Of a stretch of 47,271 nt of DNA, positions 7,139-14,479 are shown piece after piece. The position numbers and the translations under genes are program-made. Under the pieces are notes generated by a model. It made no database searches. It was not told where the DNA came from and saw only the letters and a program-made list of their open reading frames with translations. Origin of the DNA: Actinomycetaceae bacterium (GTDB lineage Bacteria; Actinomycetota; Actinomycetes; Actinomycetales; Actinomycetaceae); contig JAUNVP010000019.1 in the NCBI GenBank assembly GCA_030537615.1, positions 1 to 47,271 of the forward strand, written 5' to 3'. Position 1 is the first letter of the stretch, and the number at the start of each line of letters is the position of its first letter.

Positions 7139-7438
7139 GTTCCGTGTCTGAGGGTGTGAACTCTTTGGGTATGCGGCCTTTGTGGGTTTTCGCGGGAGTT
7201 GTGTGGGGGAGTGAGTCTCGCTGGTGGGCTGTGCCCGCTACGTTCACGGCGCGTAGCGGGCACGTCGCTTCGTTGGTTCGAGTTGTCCGTTGCGGTGTGG
7301 GTGTGCTGTCTGGTTGCACTGTTTGGAATAGTGCGCCTAGCCGTAGCGGGTGGCCGGGTCTTTTGACTCGGCTGGGGTGGGGGCGGCACGTTGGTGTCGT
7401 CTCCACCTCGTTGCTTGGTGACTGCTGTGGGGGTAGTG
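7139..7438 (+). other. 300-base stretch with three hairpins, no convincing gene
   Basis: A frame is open from 7132 to 7452, but its translation is Trp/Ser/Cys-rich without protein-like character. The DNA holds a 12-bp perfect stem GTGCCCGCTACG/CGTAGCGGGCAC (7231-7242 with 7252-7263), a GCACT/AGTGC stem (7316-7334) and CCGGGTC-TTTT-GACTCGG (7354-7371). Lying within the replication-gene area, it may be an origin or a structured RNA. Confidence 0.35.
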
Positions 7439-7714
7439 ATGGCGCGGTTTAGGGCGTGGAGTTGGTGTTTTGGCCGTCGGTTCAAGGCTTATAGCCGGAC
7501 TGGGCTTGTGCGGCGGATACGGCATGAGCAGCGACAAATTATGCGTGTGGCTAAGGACGTCCATGTGCTTTTTGCTGCTTGTGATGAGTTCGCAAGTGGT
7601 GATGTTCGCGTACCGCTTGGGCAGGCATTTATGCACTTGCATGAGGCTATCGATTTGCTACAAGCGGCTGTCGATGGTGTCGAGTCACAGCGAGGTGGAA
7701 GTGATGAGCGCTAG
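7439..7714 (+). CDS. Hypothetical protein of the mobile element (91 aa)
   Basis: A basic N-terminus (MARFRAWSWCFGRRFKAYSR) is followed by a helical segment with heptad-like spacing (residues about 30-85). No family is recognised. ATG 7439 is preferred because the purine-rich GGGGGT lies a few bases upstream; the longer frame from 7391 reaches into the hairpin stretch. Its last codons overlap the next gene's start (ATG 7704), the same overlap style as in the rest of this gene series. Confidence 0.55.
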   Translation: MARFRAWSWCFGRRFKAYSRTGLVRRIRHEQRQIMRVAKDVHVLFAACDEFASGDVRVPLGQAFMHLHEAIDLLQAAVDGVESQRGGSDER

Positions 7715-7958
7715 GGCTATGCGTGGGGCTTGGAAGTGTAAGCGTGAATCGTTGGCGTCCAAGCTCGTACTGCTGTATCTGGCTTGGGAGGCTAATGATG
7801 AGTTCCGTTGTCGGGTGGAGCCAGGTGATGTATCGCGCGCGACGGGTGTCTCAGTTCGGCGCGTGGAGGAAGTGCTGGCGGGTTTGAACGCTGATGGCGT
7901 GATTGATGCTCACCGTTGGAATGACACGGGTGCGTGGAGTTTGAGAGTGATCCTATGA
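7704..7958 (+). CDS. Winged-helix DNA-binding protein, replication-type
   Basis: An 84-residue protein matching the N-terminal helix-turn-helix seen in plasmid and phage replication organisers. SLASKLVLLYLAWEANDEFR is followed by GDVSRATGVSVRRVEEVLAG and LNADGVIDAHRWNDTGAWSL, that is helix, recognition helix and wing. ATG 7704 has GAGGTGG 5 bases upstream; the longer frame from 7470 is a shadow of the previous gene. Its TGA overlaps the ATG of a broken gene (ATGA at 7955). Confidence 0.7.
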   Translation: MSARAMRGAWKCKRESLASKLVLLYLAWEANDEFRCRVEPGDVSRATGVSVRRVEEVLAGLNADGVIDAHRWNDTGAWSLRVIL

Positions 7959-8040
7959 GTCTTGAAGCAATGCTGTGGGCTACAGGACTCTCAGATGCTC
8001 CATGTGGTGATCGTGTGCTTCGAATTAGACCGTTTAGACG
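7955..8040 (+). pseudogene. N-terminal remnant of a replication HTH gene
   Basis: ATG 7955 overlaps the previous stop in the coupled ATGA form, and the first residues (MSLEAMLWATGLSDAPCGDR) resemble the start of phage/plasmid replisome-organiser HTH proteins. After about 28 codons the protein-like character is lost. The frame stays open to 8494 only as the antisense of the minus-strand gene at 8045-8485, with a Cys/Phe-rich composition. I read it as a gene cut by insertion of the antisense gene. Confidence 0.4.
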
Positions 8041-8044
8041 TCAG

Positions 8045-8485
8045 TTAGTTTTCGGTGGGGGAGGTAAATATCCAAGTGGTATTTTCCTCGGCTTCTTCAC
8101 TTCTTTCTATGAGCAACCAGTTCTGCCACGACAGTGCGGCTCGGAGTTGTTTTACAAGTGTTTCAGAATCTTCTTCGGTTGGCTTGAATCCAAATATGGC
8201 ATGGCAGGTAACACCCTTAATTCGCTGATTGGTTGCATGAATTTCTCGGGATTCAATATCAGTGACTGCGAATGTGCCGTCGTCAGCAAGTTCGATTCTG
8301 GCAAGTCCTGTTACGTCGAGTGCGGTCGAGATTACGCGAATCAGATGTTCTCGACTATCGGGGCTAATTGTCCAAAGCAGCATCAGTTTTCTCTTTCTCG
8401 GCGACCAGTATGTGAAGCCCAGTTTTACAGAACTTGCCGGATAGGAAAAATTCGGCAAATCGTGAGTTACGGAAGTTGGGGTCAT
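8045..8485 (-). CDS. Hypothetical protein inserted between replication genes
   Basis: A 146-residue, mildly acidic protein with balanced composition (beta-strand-rich first half, EEDSETLVKQLRAALSWQNW helix near the end). No family is recognised. The first ATG at 8485 abuts the divergent GTG of the next gene and has no ribosome site; ATG 8383 with GAGAAAGAGAAAA upstream is a possible alternative (112 residues). It is the only minus-strand gene in a plus-strand replication cluster and appears to interrupt the gene beginning at 7955, so it was probably acquired separately. Confidence 0.6.
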   Translation of the reverse strand: MTPTSVTHDLPNFSYPASSVKLGFTYWSPRKRKLMLLWTISPDSREHLIRVISTALDVTGLARIELADDGTFAVTDIESREIHATNQRIKGVTCHAIFGFKPTEEDSETLVKQLRAALSWQNWLLIERSEEAEENTTWIFTSPTEN

Positions 8486-8486
8486 T

Positions 8487-9653
8487 GTGAGTGAGCGTTA
8501 TTTTGTGGTTCGTAGTGGGGCAACTGCGCTACGTAATGAGACTGTCCATGACCAGTCGATCAGTATTCAGGCGTTGGGTCTTTTGACTGTGATGTTGTCG
8601 ATGCCTGCGGGTGCTCCTTTGGGGTATCGGGCCTTTATGGGACGCGGTATGGGACAACAGGCGTTGTTGAAGTCGATTAGAGAGCTGGAGGCTGCTGGGT
8701 ATCGTTGGCGGTTTACTAAACGTGATGATGCAGGTCGGATTACGACGGTTGTAGGTGTATTTGATTGCCCTCATTCTCAGTTGGAGGCCGAGAAGGCGTT
8801 GGCTGGTATTCAAAGCGGTAGGCTGTCGTGTCAGTCCATCAAAGACGATTTTTCTGCTGGCAGTAATGATGAAGATTTGCCGCTGCGTGAAAAAGCAACG
8901 CACGGTGAAAAGCCCCCGCTGCGTGAAAAAGCAACGCACGGTGAAGTGGATACCGTGCGTGAGGAAGTGATGCAGCGGGCTGACCTGCGAAAACAGTCAC
9001 CGCTGCGTGACGAACCGACGCATCGGCGCACCGTGCCTCGGTTAAGCGACGCACAATTATCCCGTAGGGATAATTCCAAGAAGGATAATAAATTATCCTT
9101 CCTTCCATCCAGCGAGAATGAAGTGAGTATTGCTCGGGCAGATTGTGCTCACACTGATGTGGATGGTGGGAAGGGCGGGAATGTTGAATCAACGTCTGTT
9201 TCTTGCTCAGTGCTGTCGGCTGAAGTAGTTGAGCGCGTGGCGTTGTCGTTGCCCGATTCGATGTGTGCTCTGGGTAGTTCGGATATGCGCCGTGTGTGGC
9301 GTGTGTTGGAGCCGAAGTTGGAGGCGGGTTGGACGCCGGGTGAGATTCGTCGGCAGTTGTCTATGCGGTCTTTGCCTGATCCGGTGCATGACATGGCTTC
9401 TTTGGTCTGTCACCGTATTGGTGAGTTGTTGGATGCTCCGGTGCGGGCGTCTGAGGTGGTTCGACGTCGGCGTGAACGTGAGGAAATACCGGCGACGGCG
9501 AGTGTGCCGTTGAGTGAGGCTGAGCGGGCTGAGGACGTGCGGGTTCAAGCGTTGTTTGAGCGGGTTCGCGCTGAACACCCTGAGTGGACGCCTCCGCAGG
9601 TGGCGCGGCATGTGATTGAGCTTGAGCGTGAGTCTCGCCAGGGGGTGTCGTAA
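8487..9653 (+). CDS. Plasmid/phage-type replication initiator (HTH) protein
   Basis: A 388-residue protein. The N-terminal 80 or so residues form the winged helix of replication initiators and replisome organisers (QALGLLTVMLSMPAGAPLGY, GQQALLKSIRELEAAGY, wing with TKRDDAGRITTVVG). Residues 132-175 contain tandem repeats with core LREKATHGE (two exact and two or three degenerate), a feature often seen in the linker of such initiators. The C-terminal half (ERVALSLPDSM and following, about 250-360) resembles the helical domain that loads other replication factors. Its stop overlaps the next start (TAATG). It is the likely replication initiator of the integrated replicon. Confidence 0.7.
   Translation: MSERYFVVRSGATALRNETVHDQSISIQALGLLTVMLSMPAGAPLGYRAFMGRGMGQQALLKSIRELEAAGYRWRFTKRDDAGRITTVVGVFDCPHSQLEAEKALAGIQSGRLSCQSIKDDFSAGSNDEDLPLREKATHGEKPPLREKATHGEVDTVREEVMQRADLRKQSPLRDEPTHRRTVPRLSDAQLSRRDNSKKDNKLSFLPSSENEVSIARADCAHTDVDGGKGGNVESTSVSCSVLSAEVVERVALSLPDSMCALGSSDMRRVWRVLEPKLEAGWTPGEIRRQLSMRSLPDPVHDMASLVCHRIGELLDAPVRASEVVRRRREREEIPATASVPLSEAERAEDVRVQALFERVRAEHPEWTPPQVARHVIELERESRQGVS
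8880..8945 (+). repeat. Two 30-bp direct repeats inside the initiator gene
   Basis: Two perfect 30-bp copies (8880-8909 and 8916-8945, period 36) encode PLREKATHGE twice. Degenerate copies follow near 8955 and 9000. They could be iterons bound by the encoded initiator, or purely protein repeats; the period of 12 codons fits both. Confidence 0.75.
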
Positions 9654-10717
9654 TGGGCGCGGGTTCGTGGCTTGTGTGGGCGCGTGGCCAAACGTCGGTT
9701 AAGGCCGCCGATCGGGCGCTACTGAGCGAGTTGGCGCTACTGGTCGATGAGGCGGGGTTGTGCTCGGCGTCGGTGGGATATTTGGCTCGGGTGACTGGTT
9801 TGCATCGCTCGACGATTTTCCGCAGCTTGGAGCGGTTGGAAGATGCGGATCTGTTGCGTCGTGAGGCACGGTTTGGCGCTGATGGTGAGCGTTTGGAGTC
9901 TCTGTTTCAACTAGGGGAGCACGTAGTGCAGCCAGGTGAACCGGAAGTGTCTGAGGGGTGTGCTTGTCGCGCTGAGTTGGCTCAGGTTGAGGGGTTGGAT
10001 GATTCTTCGAGTGAAAAGCTACGTAGGCTTTTGGTGTTGTGCGTGTCGTCAAACTGGTGTGAGTGCAGTGATGAGGCGTTGTCGCAACTGTTGGCTCGCC
10101 AGGGAGGCAGGCAGTTCTCGACTACGGCGCGGCGGCGGGTGCGGCTGAACGCTGATGAGCGTATCCCGGACACGGTTTCGATTGCGTGGCAGGTGTGTAA
10201 AGAGCAGTCACAAGTGGTGATTGATGCGCGGAGTGCATGGGGTTTGCTCACAAACTTGGTTCGTAAGCGTTGCGTCGAGGTTGATGTCTCTCGCTACATT
10301 GACGAAGAAAAGATGCTTTCGCCGGAGCTTATGCCTATGGCGGAGGGGCAGGGGCAGCATGTTTTGGGTGATGGTGTTAAGCCGCGTCATGTTGATTTTG
10401 AGGGTGTTTTGCCAGTGTTGGGTGAGGTTGAGAACGAACTTGTCGCTGCTGGTTTTAATCGAACGTTGGTAAGAGCGGTGAATCGTCGGTTGTTGGATAT
10501 TGCGCTGAACACTAGAAAGAATCATGAGCATACTGAGGCGGCCAAAGACGATGTGTTGAGTATGTTGGTTCCCACAGCTCAAGCTCGTCGGGATTGGATG
10601 ACGCTTCTGATAGGCTCTAGGCGCAATGGTCGTAGCTTGCTGGTTTCTACCGTTGAGGAAAGAGCGTCGGTTATCGGGGCGATTCAGCGTAATTGGGTCG
10701 CAGACAAGATAGCGTGA
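9653..10717 (+). CDS. Helix-turn-helix replication or regulatory protein
   Basis: A 354-residue protein. Residues about 18-75 form a winged HTH (ADRALLSELALLVDEAGLCS, GYLARVTGLHRSTIFRSLER, LEDADLLRREARFG), the arrangement found in plasmid replication proteins and MarR/GntR-like regulators. The remainder is helical, with a Cys pair at residues 102 and 104 (GCACRAE) and a WCEC motif near residue 133. The ATG overlaps the preceding TAA. With the two upstream HTH genes it forms the replication block. No primase or helicase motif was found, so a partner role in initiation is inferred. Confidence 0.6.
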   Translation: MGAGSWLVWARGQTSVKAADRALLSELALLVDEAGLCSASVGYLARVTGLHRSTIFRSLERLEDADLLRREARFGADGERLESLFQLGEHVVQPGEPEVSEGCACRAELAQVEGLDDSSSEKLRRLLVLCVSSNWCECSDEALSQLLARQGGRQFSTTARRRVRLNADERIPDTVSIAWQVCKEQSQVVIDARSAWGLLTNLVRKRCVEVDVSRYIDEEKMLSPELMPMAEGQGQHVLGDGVKPRHVDFEGVLPVLGEVENELVAAGFNRTLVRAVNRRLLDIALNTRKNHEHTEAAKDDVLSMLVPTAQARRDWMTLLIGSRRNGRSLLVSTVEERASVIGAIQRNWVADKIA

Positions 10718-10741
10718 CGTAAATCACATTAGTGTTTTTTG

Positions 10742-10768
10742 GCCCCTGTCGCAGATTGCGACGGGGGC
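10742..10768 (+). terminator. Hairpin after the replication operon
   Basis: GCCCCTGTCGCA (10742-10753), loop GAT, TGCGACGGGGGC (10757-10768): 12 bp with one G-T pair. No T run follows on the plus strand, and the T run (10735-10740) is on the wrong side, so it is an imperfect terminator candidate separating convergent genes. Confidence 0.5.
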
Positions 10769-10776
10769 TGTCGCAT

Positions 10777-11037
10777 TTAGTTTGTGGTGTCGAATATGTT
10801 GAACGTGTTTCGTGGTGGGTTGGGTTCGTTTTCTGGGTCGAGTTCGCGCCAGGGTTCGTAGGTTCTTTCGGTGCGGCGCACCCAAATGCTGGTTTTGGGG
10901 AATCGCGGAAGGTATTCGAGACGTATGCGTTGGGCGGTTTCGTATGAGTAGGCCCAGTGTGGGGTGAGTTCGGAGTCGTCGGGGGTTTTACCGTCAAAGA
11001 CGATGATGTATTCAAAGTAGAGATCGTAGTCGTCCAT
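10777..11037 (-). CDS. Hypothetical protein at the end of the mobilisation operon
   Basis: An 86-residue acidic protein rich in aromatic residues (MDDYDLYFEYIIVFDGKTPD, then a WVRRTERTYEPW stretch). No family is recognised; it probably folds as a small beta-rich domain. An AAGAGGC ribosome site precedes the ATG. It follows the Pro/Thr-rich membrane protein by 9 bases on the minus strand and is thus the last gene of the mobC-relaxase operon. Confidence 0.65.
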   Translation of the reverse strand: MDDYDLYFEYIIVFDGKTPDDSELTPHWAYSYETAQRIRLEYLPRFPKTSIWVRRTERTYEPWRELDPENEPNPPRNTFNIFDTTN

Positions 11038-11046
11038 GCTTGCCTC

Positions 11047-11622
11047 TTATGGAACGTAGATAGAGCCAGAGTTTACTAGGCCGTCACAGTAGGTTTGCCA
11101 TGAGTGTGTGCCGGTGGGGATGTTTGTGATGGTTCCGCTTGAGCCGTCAATGGTGATGGATTTTCCAGCCACGGAGGCAGTGATTGGAGCACTACCGCCA
11201 GTGAGACTCACTGTGAATGTGACACTTCCTGCAGATGAGTACACGGATGTTCGCATTGCGGTAATACCTGGTGCCGGTGCTGGTTGAGGTGCCGGTGCTG
11301 GCGCGGGGTCGGGTTGGGTTTGCTCGGTTTGTTCTGATTCTTCGACTGTTTCTTCTGTTTCTTCTGGCTCGTCGCTTGGTTCTTCGCTTGCCTCTTCGCT
11401 TGGCGTTGGAGTGGGGGAGGGACTTGGGGTTGTTGTTGCTGTGGGGCTTGGTGTGGGGGTGGGTGTGGGTTGGTTGTGGCTGGGGCGTGATAGGCCGTAT
11501 ATGGCTATGACGGTTGCGATCAGTATGGCTGCTATTGCGGCTAAGTACTTCGACACGAAATCGTCCAGTGATTCATACAGCGGCTCTGTCGGGCTGAATT
11601 GTGGACTGGGGTTTTCAGACAT
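11047..11622 (-). CDS. Membrane-anchored protein with Pro/Thr/Glu linker
   Basis: A 191-residue protein. A short cytoplasmic start (MSENPSPQFSPTEPLYES) is followed by one membrane helix at about residues 29-50, a long linker of PT/PS repeats then a Glu-rich tract (about 53-122), and a C-terminal beta-rich extracellular domain of about 65 residues (TSVYSSAGSVTFTVSLTGGS onward). ATG 11622 is chosen because AAAGGA precedes it and the longer frame (from 11784) is antisense-like. It lies directly downstream of the relaxase. Such exported stalk proteins beside mobilisation genes may contact the recipient or the conjugation channel, but no family is recognised. Confidence 0.7.
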   Translation of the reverse strand: MSENPSPQFSPTEPLYESLDDFVSKYLAAIAAILIATVIAIYGLSRPSHNQPTPTPTPSPTATTTPSPSPTPTPSEEASEEPSDEPEETEETVEESEQTEQTQPDPAPAPAPQPAPAPGITAMRTSVYSSAGSVTFTVSLTGGSAPITASVAGKSITIDGSSGTITNIPTGTHSWQTYCDGLVNSGSIYVP

Positions 11623-11660
11623 TGAGGCGTGTCCTTTCGACGCGAGAGTTGTTTCGCTAT

Positions 11661-13343
11661 TTACGTCGAAAGAGCGCGCACTACAAAGTGTGGCCGCGCG
11701 TGGGTTTTTCTGGCGGGGGTGGGGGAGTACCAGTCTCGTCGGTATCGGCAACTGGTTTGCGCGGTGGGTTTGCGAGTGGGGCACTTGGGGGACGCATTGC
11801 GTCGAGAATCGCCCGAGTGCGTTGGGGGTAATTGATCGTCGCGCTCGATCACGGCCACGTTGGTGCGAGTGAGTTCTTCACGCTTGGCTGAGAGCGCGTC
11901 GGTGAGTTCGGTAGTGTCGATTCGTCGCGTGAGGTGAGCGTAAGCCTCTTGTGTGTCACGTAGCAGCACTTGTGCGGTGCGGGTTTGTTTCGCTTGCTCA
12001 TAAAGCGCGGCGAGTTCTTGCACTAAGCGCATAGCTTGGTGCATGACGATGATCTGACGCATGTCAGGGTCTTGCGAAGCGTACATTAACAGCGCGGTCG
12101 TCACCATGCGCGTAGCAGGGTCGGTTGGGTTCGCTACGTGTGGGCGCGACTTGGTTTGCGCGGCTCGTCCGAGTTGCCGCGCGGCGCGGTCGAAAGCGCG
12201 CCCTAAATGTGTTCCCGCATGTTTGGTGGCGGCGGCGGAGTAGATTCCGGCAATGTCTTGGGTGAGGTCAGCCAACGCTGTGGGGTTGGTGTAATCGGTT
12301 TGGCTAATGCGCTCACGCACTTGCTCAACGGCGTCCAGGCGCGCACGCCACGAAGCGGGTTTACCGCTGGGCTTGTAGTCAGTTCCTTTCCATGCGTCGC
12401 GCCATGCTTTAGCAGCGTCCATTGCTTTAAGTGGAGTGTCGTCCCAACGCTGCCGCAAACGCGGTAGTGCCAGGTCGCGGGCGAGGCGTCCTCCTCCATA
12501 CCATTGCGGTTTAACGTCGTTGGGAGTGTGTAACGCTACGGCGTACCCGGTGATAACGTCGGTGGTTCCCTTAGCGAAGTAGGGGCGGATACGCACGCCA
12601 GTTTGCTTCACAAGGTTCACAAAGTCGGCTTCGGACTGGGCGGCTGTGGCCGCTGCACGCACGCGAGTTTCAAGCCGTGCGCGGTCGGTGAGGCGTTGGC
12701 CTTTCTTGGCGGCGTCGTTGAGTGCTTTAGCACTGTCGTTGATTGATCCGCGCCCGTGTTCGCGGCCCTCAACGATGGCGAGGCCGTACTTGTGTTCAAG
12801 TTTGTTGCAGGTTTCTTGTGAACGTTTATAGTCGTTGTGGACGTTCACTCTGGTGCCGTCAGTGCGCACAATGTTCGCCACGATGTGTATGTGGTCGCCT
12901 CCGGCTTTGGAGGTTCCGTGGTGGACGGCAACCCAACGCGCGGGGGCTTTACCGGGGTCGGTAAAGCCCATGTGTGTCATGAAGTCGTGAGCAATCTCTG
13001 CCCACTGTTCGTCGGACAGTGCTGGCTCGTCTGGGGCAAGGGAGAGCGAGCAATGCCATACATGGTTGGGGGTGCGCTCAATCAGATACCGAGTATCTGT
13101 TTCGTAGTCATACTGGATTACGTTGCCTTGAGGGAACACTTCATGAAAATTCATGTACGTGTCCAGCTCACTAGCAATCGATGTTGCATCTTCGGCACTG
13201 AGAGTACCGTCAATGTTACGAATGATTTGATCTTCGCCGTGCGCAATCAAATGAGGATTCTCGTGCTCGTTGGCGCGGCCAGGGCCAACCAGATACATCA
13301 TCAGTCCGGTGGTGTTTCCCCCGCGCGTGATGTTAGGCATCAT
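11661..13343 (-). CDS. Relaxase (MobA/VirD2-like nuclease), conjugative mobilisation
   Basis: A 560-residue DNA-nicking enzyme that would cut oriT and pilot the strand into a recipient. The N-terminus PNITRGGNTTGLMMYLVGPG is typical of actinobacterial relaxases of the VirD2-like nuclease family, with a Tyr at residue 17. The metal-binding His cluster lies at H141-H142 and H151/H153 in the segment VHHGTSKAGGDHIHIV. The C-terminal half is helical. The start ATG (13343) overlaps the mobC stop, which decides it over the ORF start at 13361. No type IV secretion genes are in the window, so the element is mobilisable rather than self-transmissible. Confidence 0.9.
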   Translation of the reverse strand: MMPNITRGGNTTGLMMYLVGPGRANEHENPHLIAHGEDQIIRNIDGTLSAEDATSIASELDTYMNFHEVFPQGNVIQYDYETDTRYLIERTPNHVWHCSLSLAPDEPALSDEQWAEIAHDFMTHMGFTDPGKAPARWVAVHHGTSKAGGDHIHIVANIVRTDGTRVNVHNDYKRSQETCNKLEHKYGLAIVEGREHGRGSINDSAKALNDAAKKGQRLTDRARLETRVRAAATAAQSEADFVNLVKQTGVRIRPYFAKGTTDVITGYAVALHTPNDVKPQWYGGGRLARDLALPRLRQRWDDTPLKAMDAAKAWRDAWKGTDYKPSGKPASWRARLDAVEQVRERISQTDYTNPTALADLTQDIAGIYSAAATKHAGTHLGRAFDRAARQLGRAAQTKSRPHVANPTDPATRMVTTALLMYASQDPDMRQIIVMHQAMRLVQELAALYEQAKQTRTAQVLLRDTQEAYAHLTRRIDTTELTDALSAKREELTRTNVAVIERDDQLPPTHSGDSRRNASPKCPTRKPTAQTSCRYRRDWYSPTPARKTHARPHFVVRALST

Positions 13344-13722
13344 CGGGCACGCCTCCGCCACTAATGACGCGGTTAATCTTGTCTACGACGTCGTAAACCT
13401 GGTTCGCAACGTAGGCCGCGTCCGAGGGAACTTCGTGGCGAGTGTTGGTGTGCCGCGCAATCTGGTTCAGGTTAGAGCCAACCTTCCCCAAGTGCGCGCG
13501 TATGGCCTCCAGCTCGCGCACAACTTCTTCAAGTTGCGCGGGAGTGACACGATCAGTCGAACGTAACGCGCAATCAAGCAAGTATTTCGACATCGACATG
13601 CGGTGAGACTTCGCCAGGAGATTAATACGGACTTTCTCTTCGGGAGTTACACGAACCGCAATAGTCGACCGCTTCATGCCGGGAGCACTCTTGACAGAAC
13701 GACGACTTATCGGCGTAGTCAC
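13333..13722 (-). CDS. mobC: MobC-like relaxosome accessory protein
   Basis: A 129-residue protein with a basic ribbon-helix-helix start (KRSTIAVRVTPEEKVRINLL) and the MobC signature LGKVGSNLNQIARHTN near residues 93-108. In mobilisable plasmids MobC binds oriT and helps melt it for the relaxase. GTG 13722 is chosen because GGAGG lies 8 bases upstream. It is the first gene of a four-gene minus-strand operon (mobC, relaxase, membrane protein, small protein), with the presumptive oriT just upstream. Confidence 0.88.
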   Translation of the reverse strand: MTTPISRRSVKSAPGMKRSTIAVRVTPEEKVRINLLAKSHRMSMSKYLLDCALRSTDRVTPAQLEEVVRELEAIRAHLGKVGSNLNQIARHTNTRHEVPSDAAYVANQVYDVVDKINRVISGGGVPDDA

Positions 13723-13755
13723 AACGTGCCTCCAACAAAATGCCTAGCGCAGCGA

Positions 13756-13793
13756 CCCCACACAGTGGGGATCACACTTGCTTCAAGTGCGCC
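13756..13793. other. Candidate origin of transfer (oriT) upstream of mobC
   Basis: Two inverted repeats lie side by side: CCCCAC-ACA-GTGGGG (13756-13770) and CACTTG-CTT-CAAGTG (13775-13789), the second running straight into AAGTGCGCC (13785-13793). The latter resembles, as I recall it, the nic core of IncQ-like origins. Position beside mobC and the hairpin layout support oriT; the exact nick site is a guess. Confidence 0.5.
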
Positions 13794-13825
13794 ACTTTTG
13801 CCGACCCCTGTCGAGCAAAACAAGC

Positions 13826-13843
13826 CATAGTGTATACACTATG
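13826..13843. promoter_or_regulatory. 18-bp perfect palindrome upstream of mobC
   Basis: CATAGTGTATACACTATG is its own reverse complement and sits about 105 bases upstream of the mobC start. It may be the operator of the mobilisation operon or a further MobC/relaxase binding site of oriT. Confidence 0.6.
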
Positions 13844-14136
13844 TATAGCTTGCTCCGTCAGGAAACCGTGCGCGCGGTGCGCGCACTCAGTTGGACGGTG
13901 CAAGCGGCTTTGGCGCGAGTGCGGTTTCAACTGCTTTGAGGCGTCTCAACACGGGTGGTGAGTCCTTGACGGCTGTCCACATGAGGCGGCGTCGCACGCG
14001 GCGAGGACAGTGCGGCGGCGTGCGATTGTGGGCAGCCGGTGGGTTTGCACATTGTGGGCAACATGAGGACACAACCGCTGAGTGTCCGTTGTCCATCATT
14101 GTGTGAACCCACTTCGACCGCGCGAAGCGCGAGAGA
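13844..14136. other. Intergenic stretch between oriT region and terminator
   Basis: No credible gene. Short frames on both strands (about 70 residues) are Arg/Pro-rich shadows. The stretch carries ACGGCTGTCCACATGAGGC (13970-13988), which recurs at 22487-22505, and the long-hairpin repeat copy C (14039-14112), followed by a small CGCGCGAAGCGCG hairpin. Confidence 0.5.
14039..14112. repeat. Long-hairpin repeat, copy C
   Basis: Outer arms starting GTGGGTTTGCACA (14040) and ending TGTGTGAACCCAC (14112) enclose an inner stem GTGGGCAAC/GTTGTCCAT and an apical stem GGACAC/GTGTCC. Relative to copies A and B (19575-19650, 22560-22635), one outer C-G pair has become A-T on both arms and a T-A pair has become T-G, so pairing is kept. 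Confidence 0.8.
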
Positions 14137-14175
14137 AATAATTGAGCCGCCCTGTGGGCGGCCGAAATTATTTTT
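14137..14175. terminator. Strong, probably bidirectional terminator
   Basis: GCCGCCC-TGT-GGGCGGC (14146-14162) is extended by AATAATT and AAATTATT on the two sides and ends in TTTTT. A further stem TCACGCC-CTGTT-GGCGTGA (14175-14193) follows directly, then GCGCGTGCC/GGCACGCGC (14214-14237). Confidence 0.75.
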
Positions 14176-14240
14176 CACGCCCTGTTGGCGTGAAACTTTG
14201 GAGGGGTGGGAGGGCGCGTGCCTTGGGTGGCACGCGCAAA

Positions 14241-14274
14241 AGCGTGTGCCTAACCGACCGGTTAGACACACGCT
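14241..14274. repeat. 34-bp near-perfect inverted repeat upstream of the bacteriocin operon
   Basis: Arms AGCGTGTGCCTAACCG (14241-14256) and CGGTTAGACACACGCT (14259-14274) match in 15 of 16 positions around a 2-base centre. This is the shape of a large operator or recombination site rather than a terminator, because the centre is too tight to loop and no T run follows. Confidence 0.6.
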
Positions 14275-14479
14275 ACGAGTTGTTGAGTTATGCGGGTACG
14301 CGCACTTCCTCCGCGAAACGAATCACGCGAGTTGTGTCGCTACCGTCAACCGTGGCGTTGAGGAATGGGGCGCTTTGGACAGTGTCTCTATACAAAACAA
14401 CCATCAAAATACTGGCGACCTCCGCACTTGTGCACGTTCGTTCAGTTTGCCAAGAAAGATGCTCATATCGTTTTGCTGG

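Noticed and set aside
7132-7452. Plus-strand 106-codon frame
   Set aside because: Composition is Trp/Ser/Cys-rich without protein-like pattern, and it covers three strong hairpins. Treated as a non-coding stretch.
7934-8494. Plus-strand 186-codon frame
   Set aside because: Beyond its first ~35 codons it is Cys/Phe-rich and exactly antisense to the better-composed minus gene 8045-8485; only its beginning is kept, as a remnant.
8880-8945. CRISPR-like repeat pair
   Set aside because: Only two exact 30-bp units with a 6-base gap, inside a reading frame and encoding a peptide repeat; no spacers and no cas genes.
12837-13364. Plus-strand frames opposite the relaxase
   Set aside because: Shadow of the relaxase gene, which has intact catalytic motifs and a mobC overlap.
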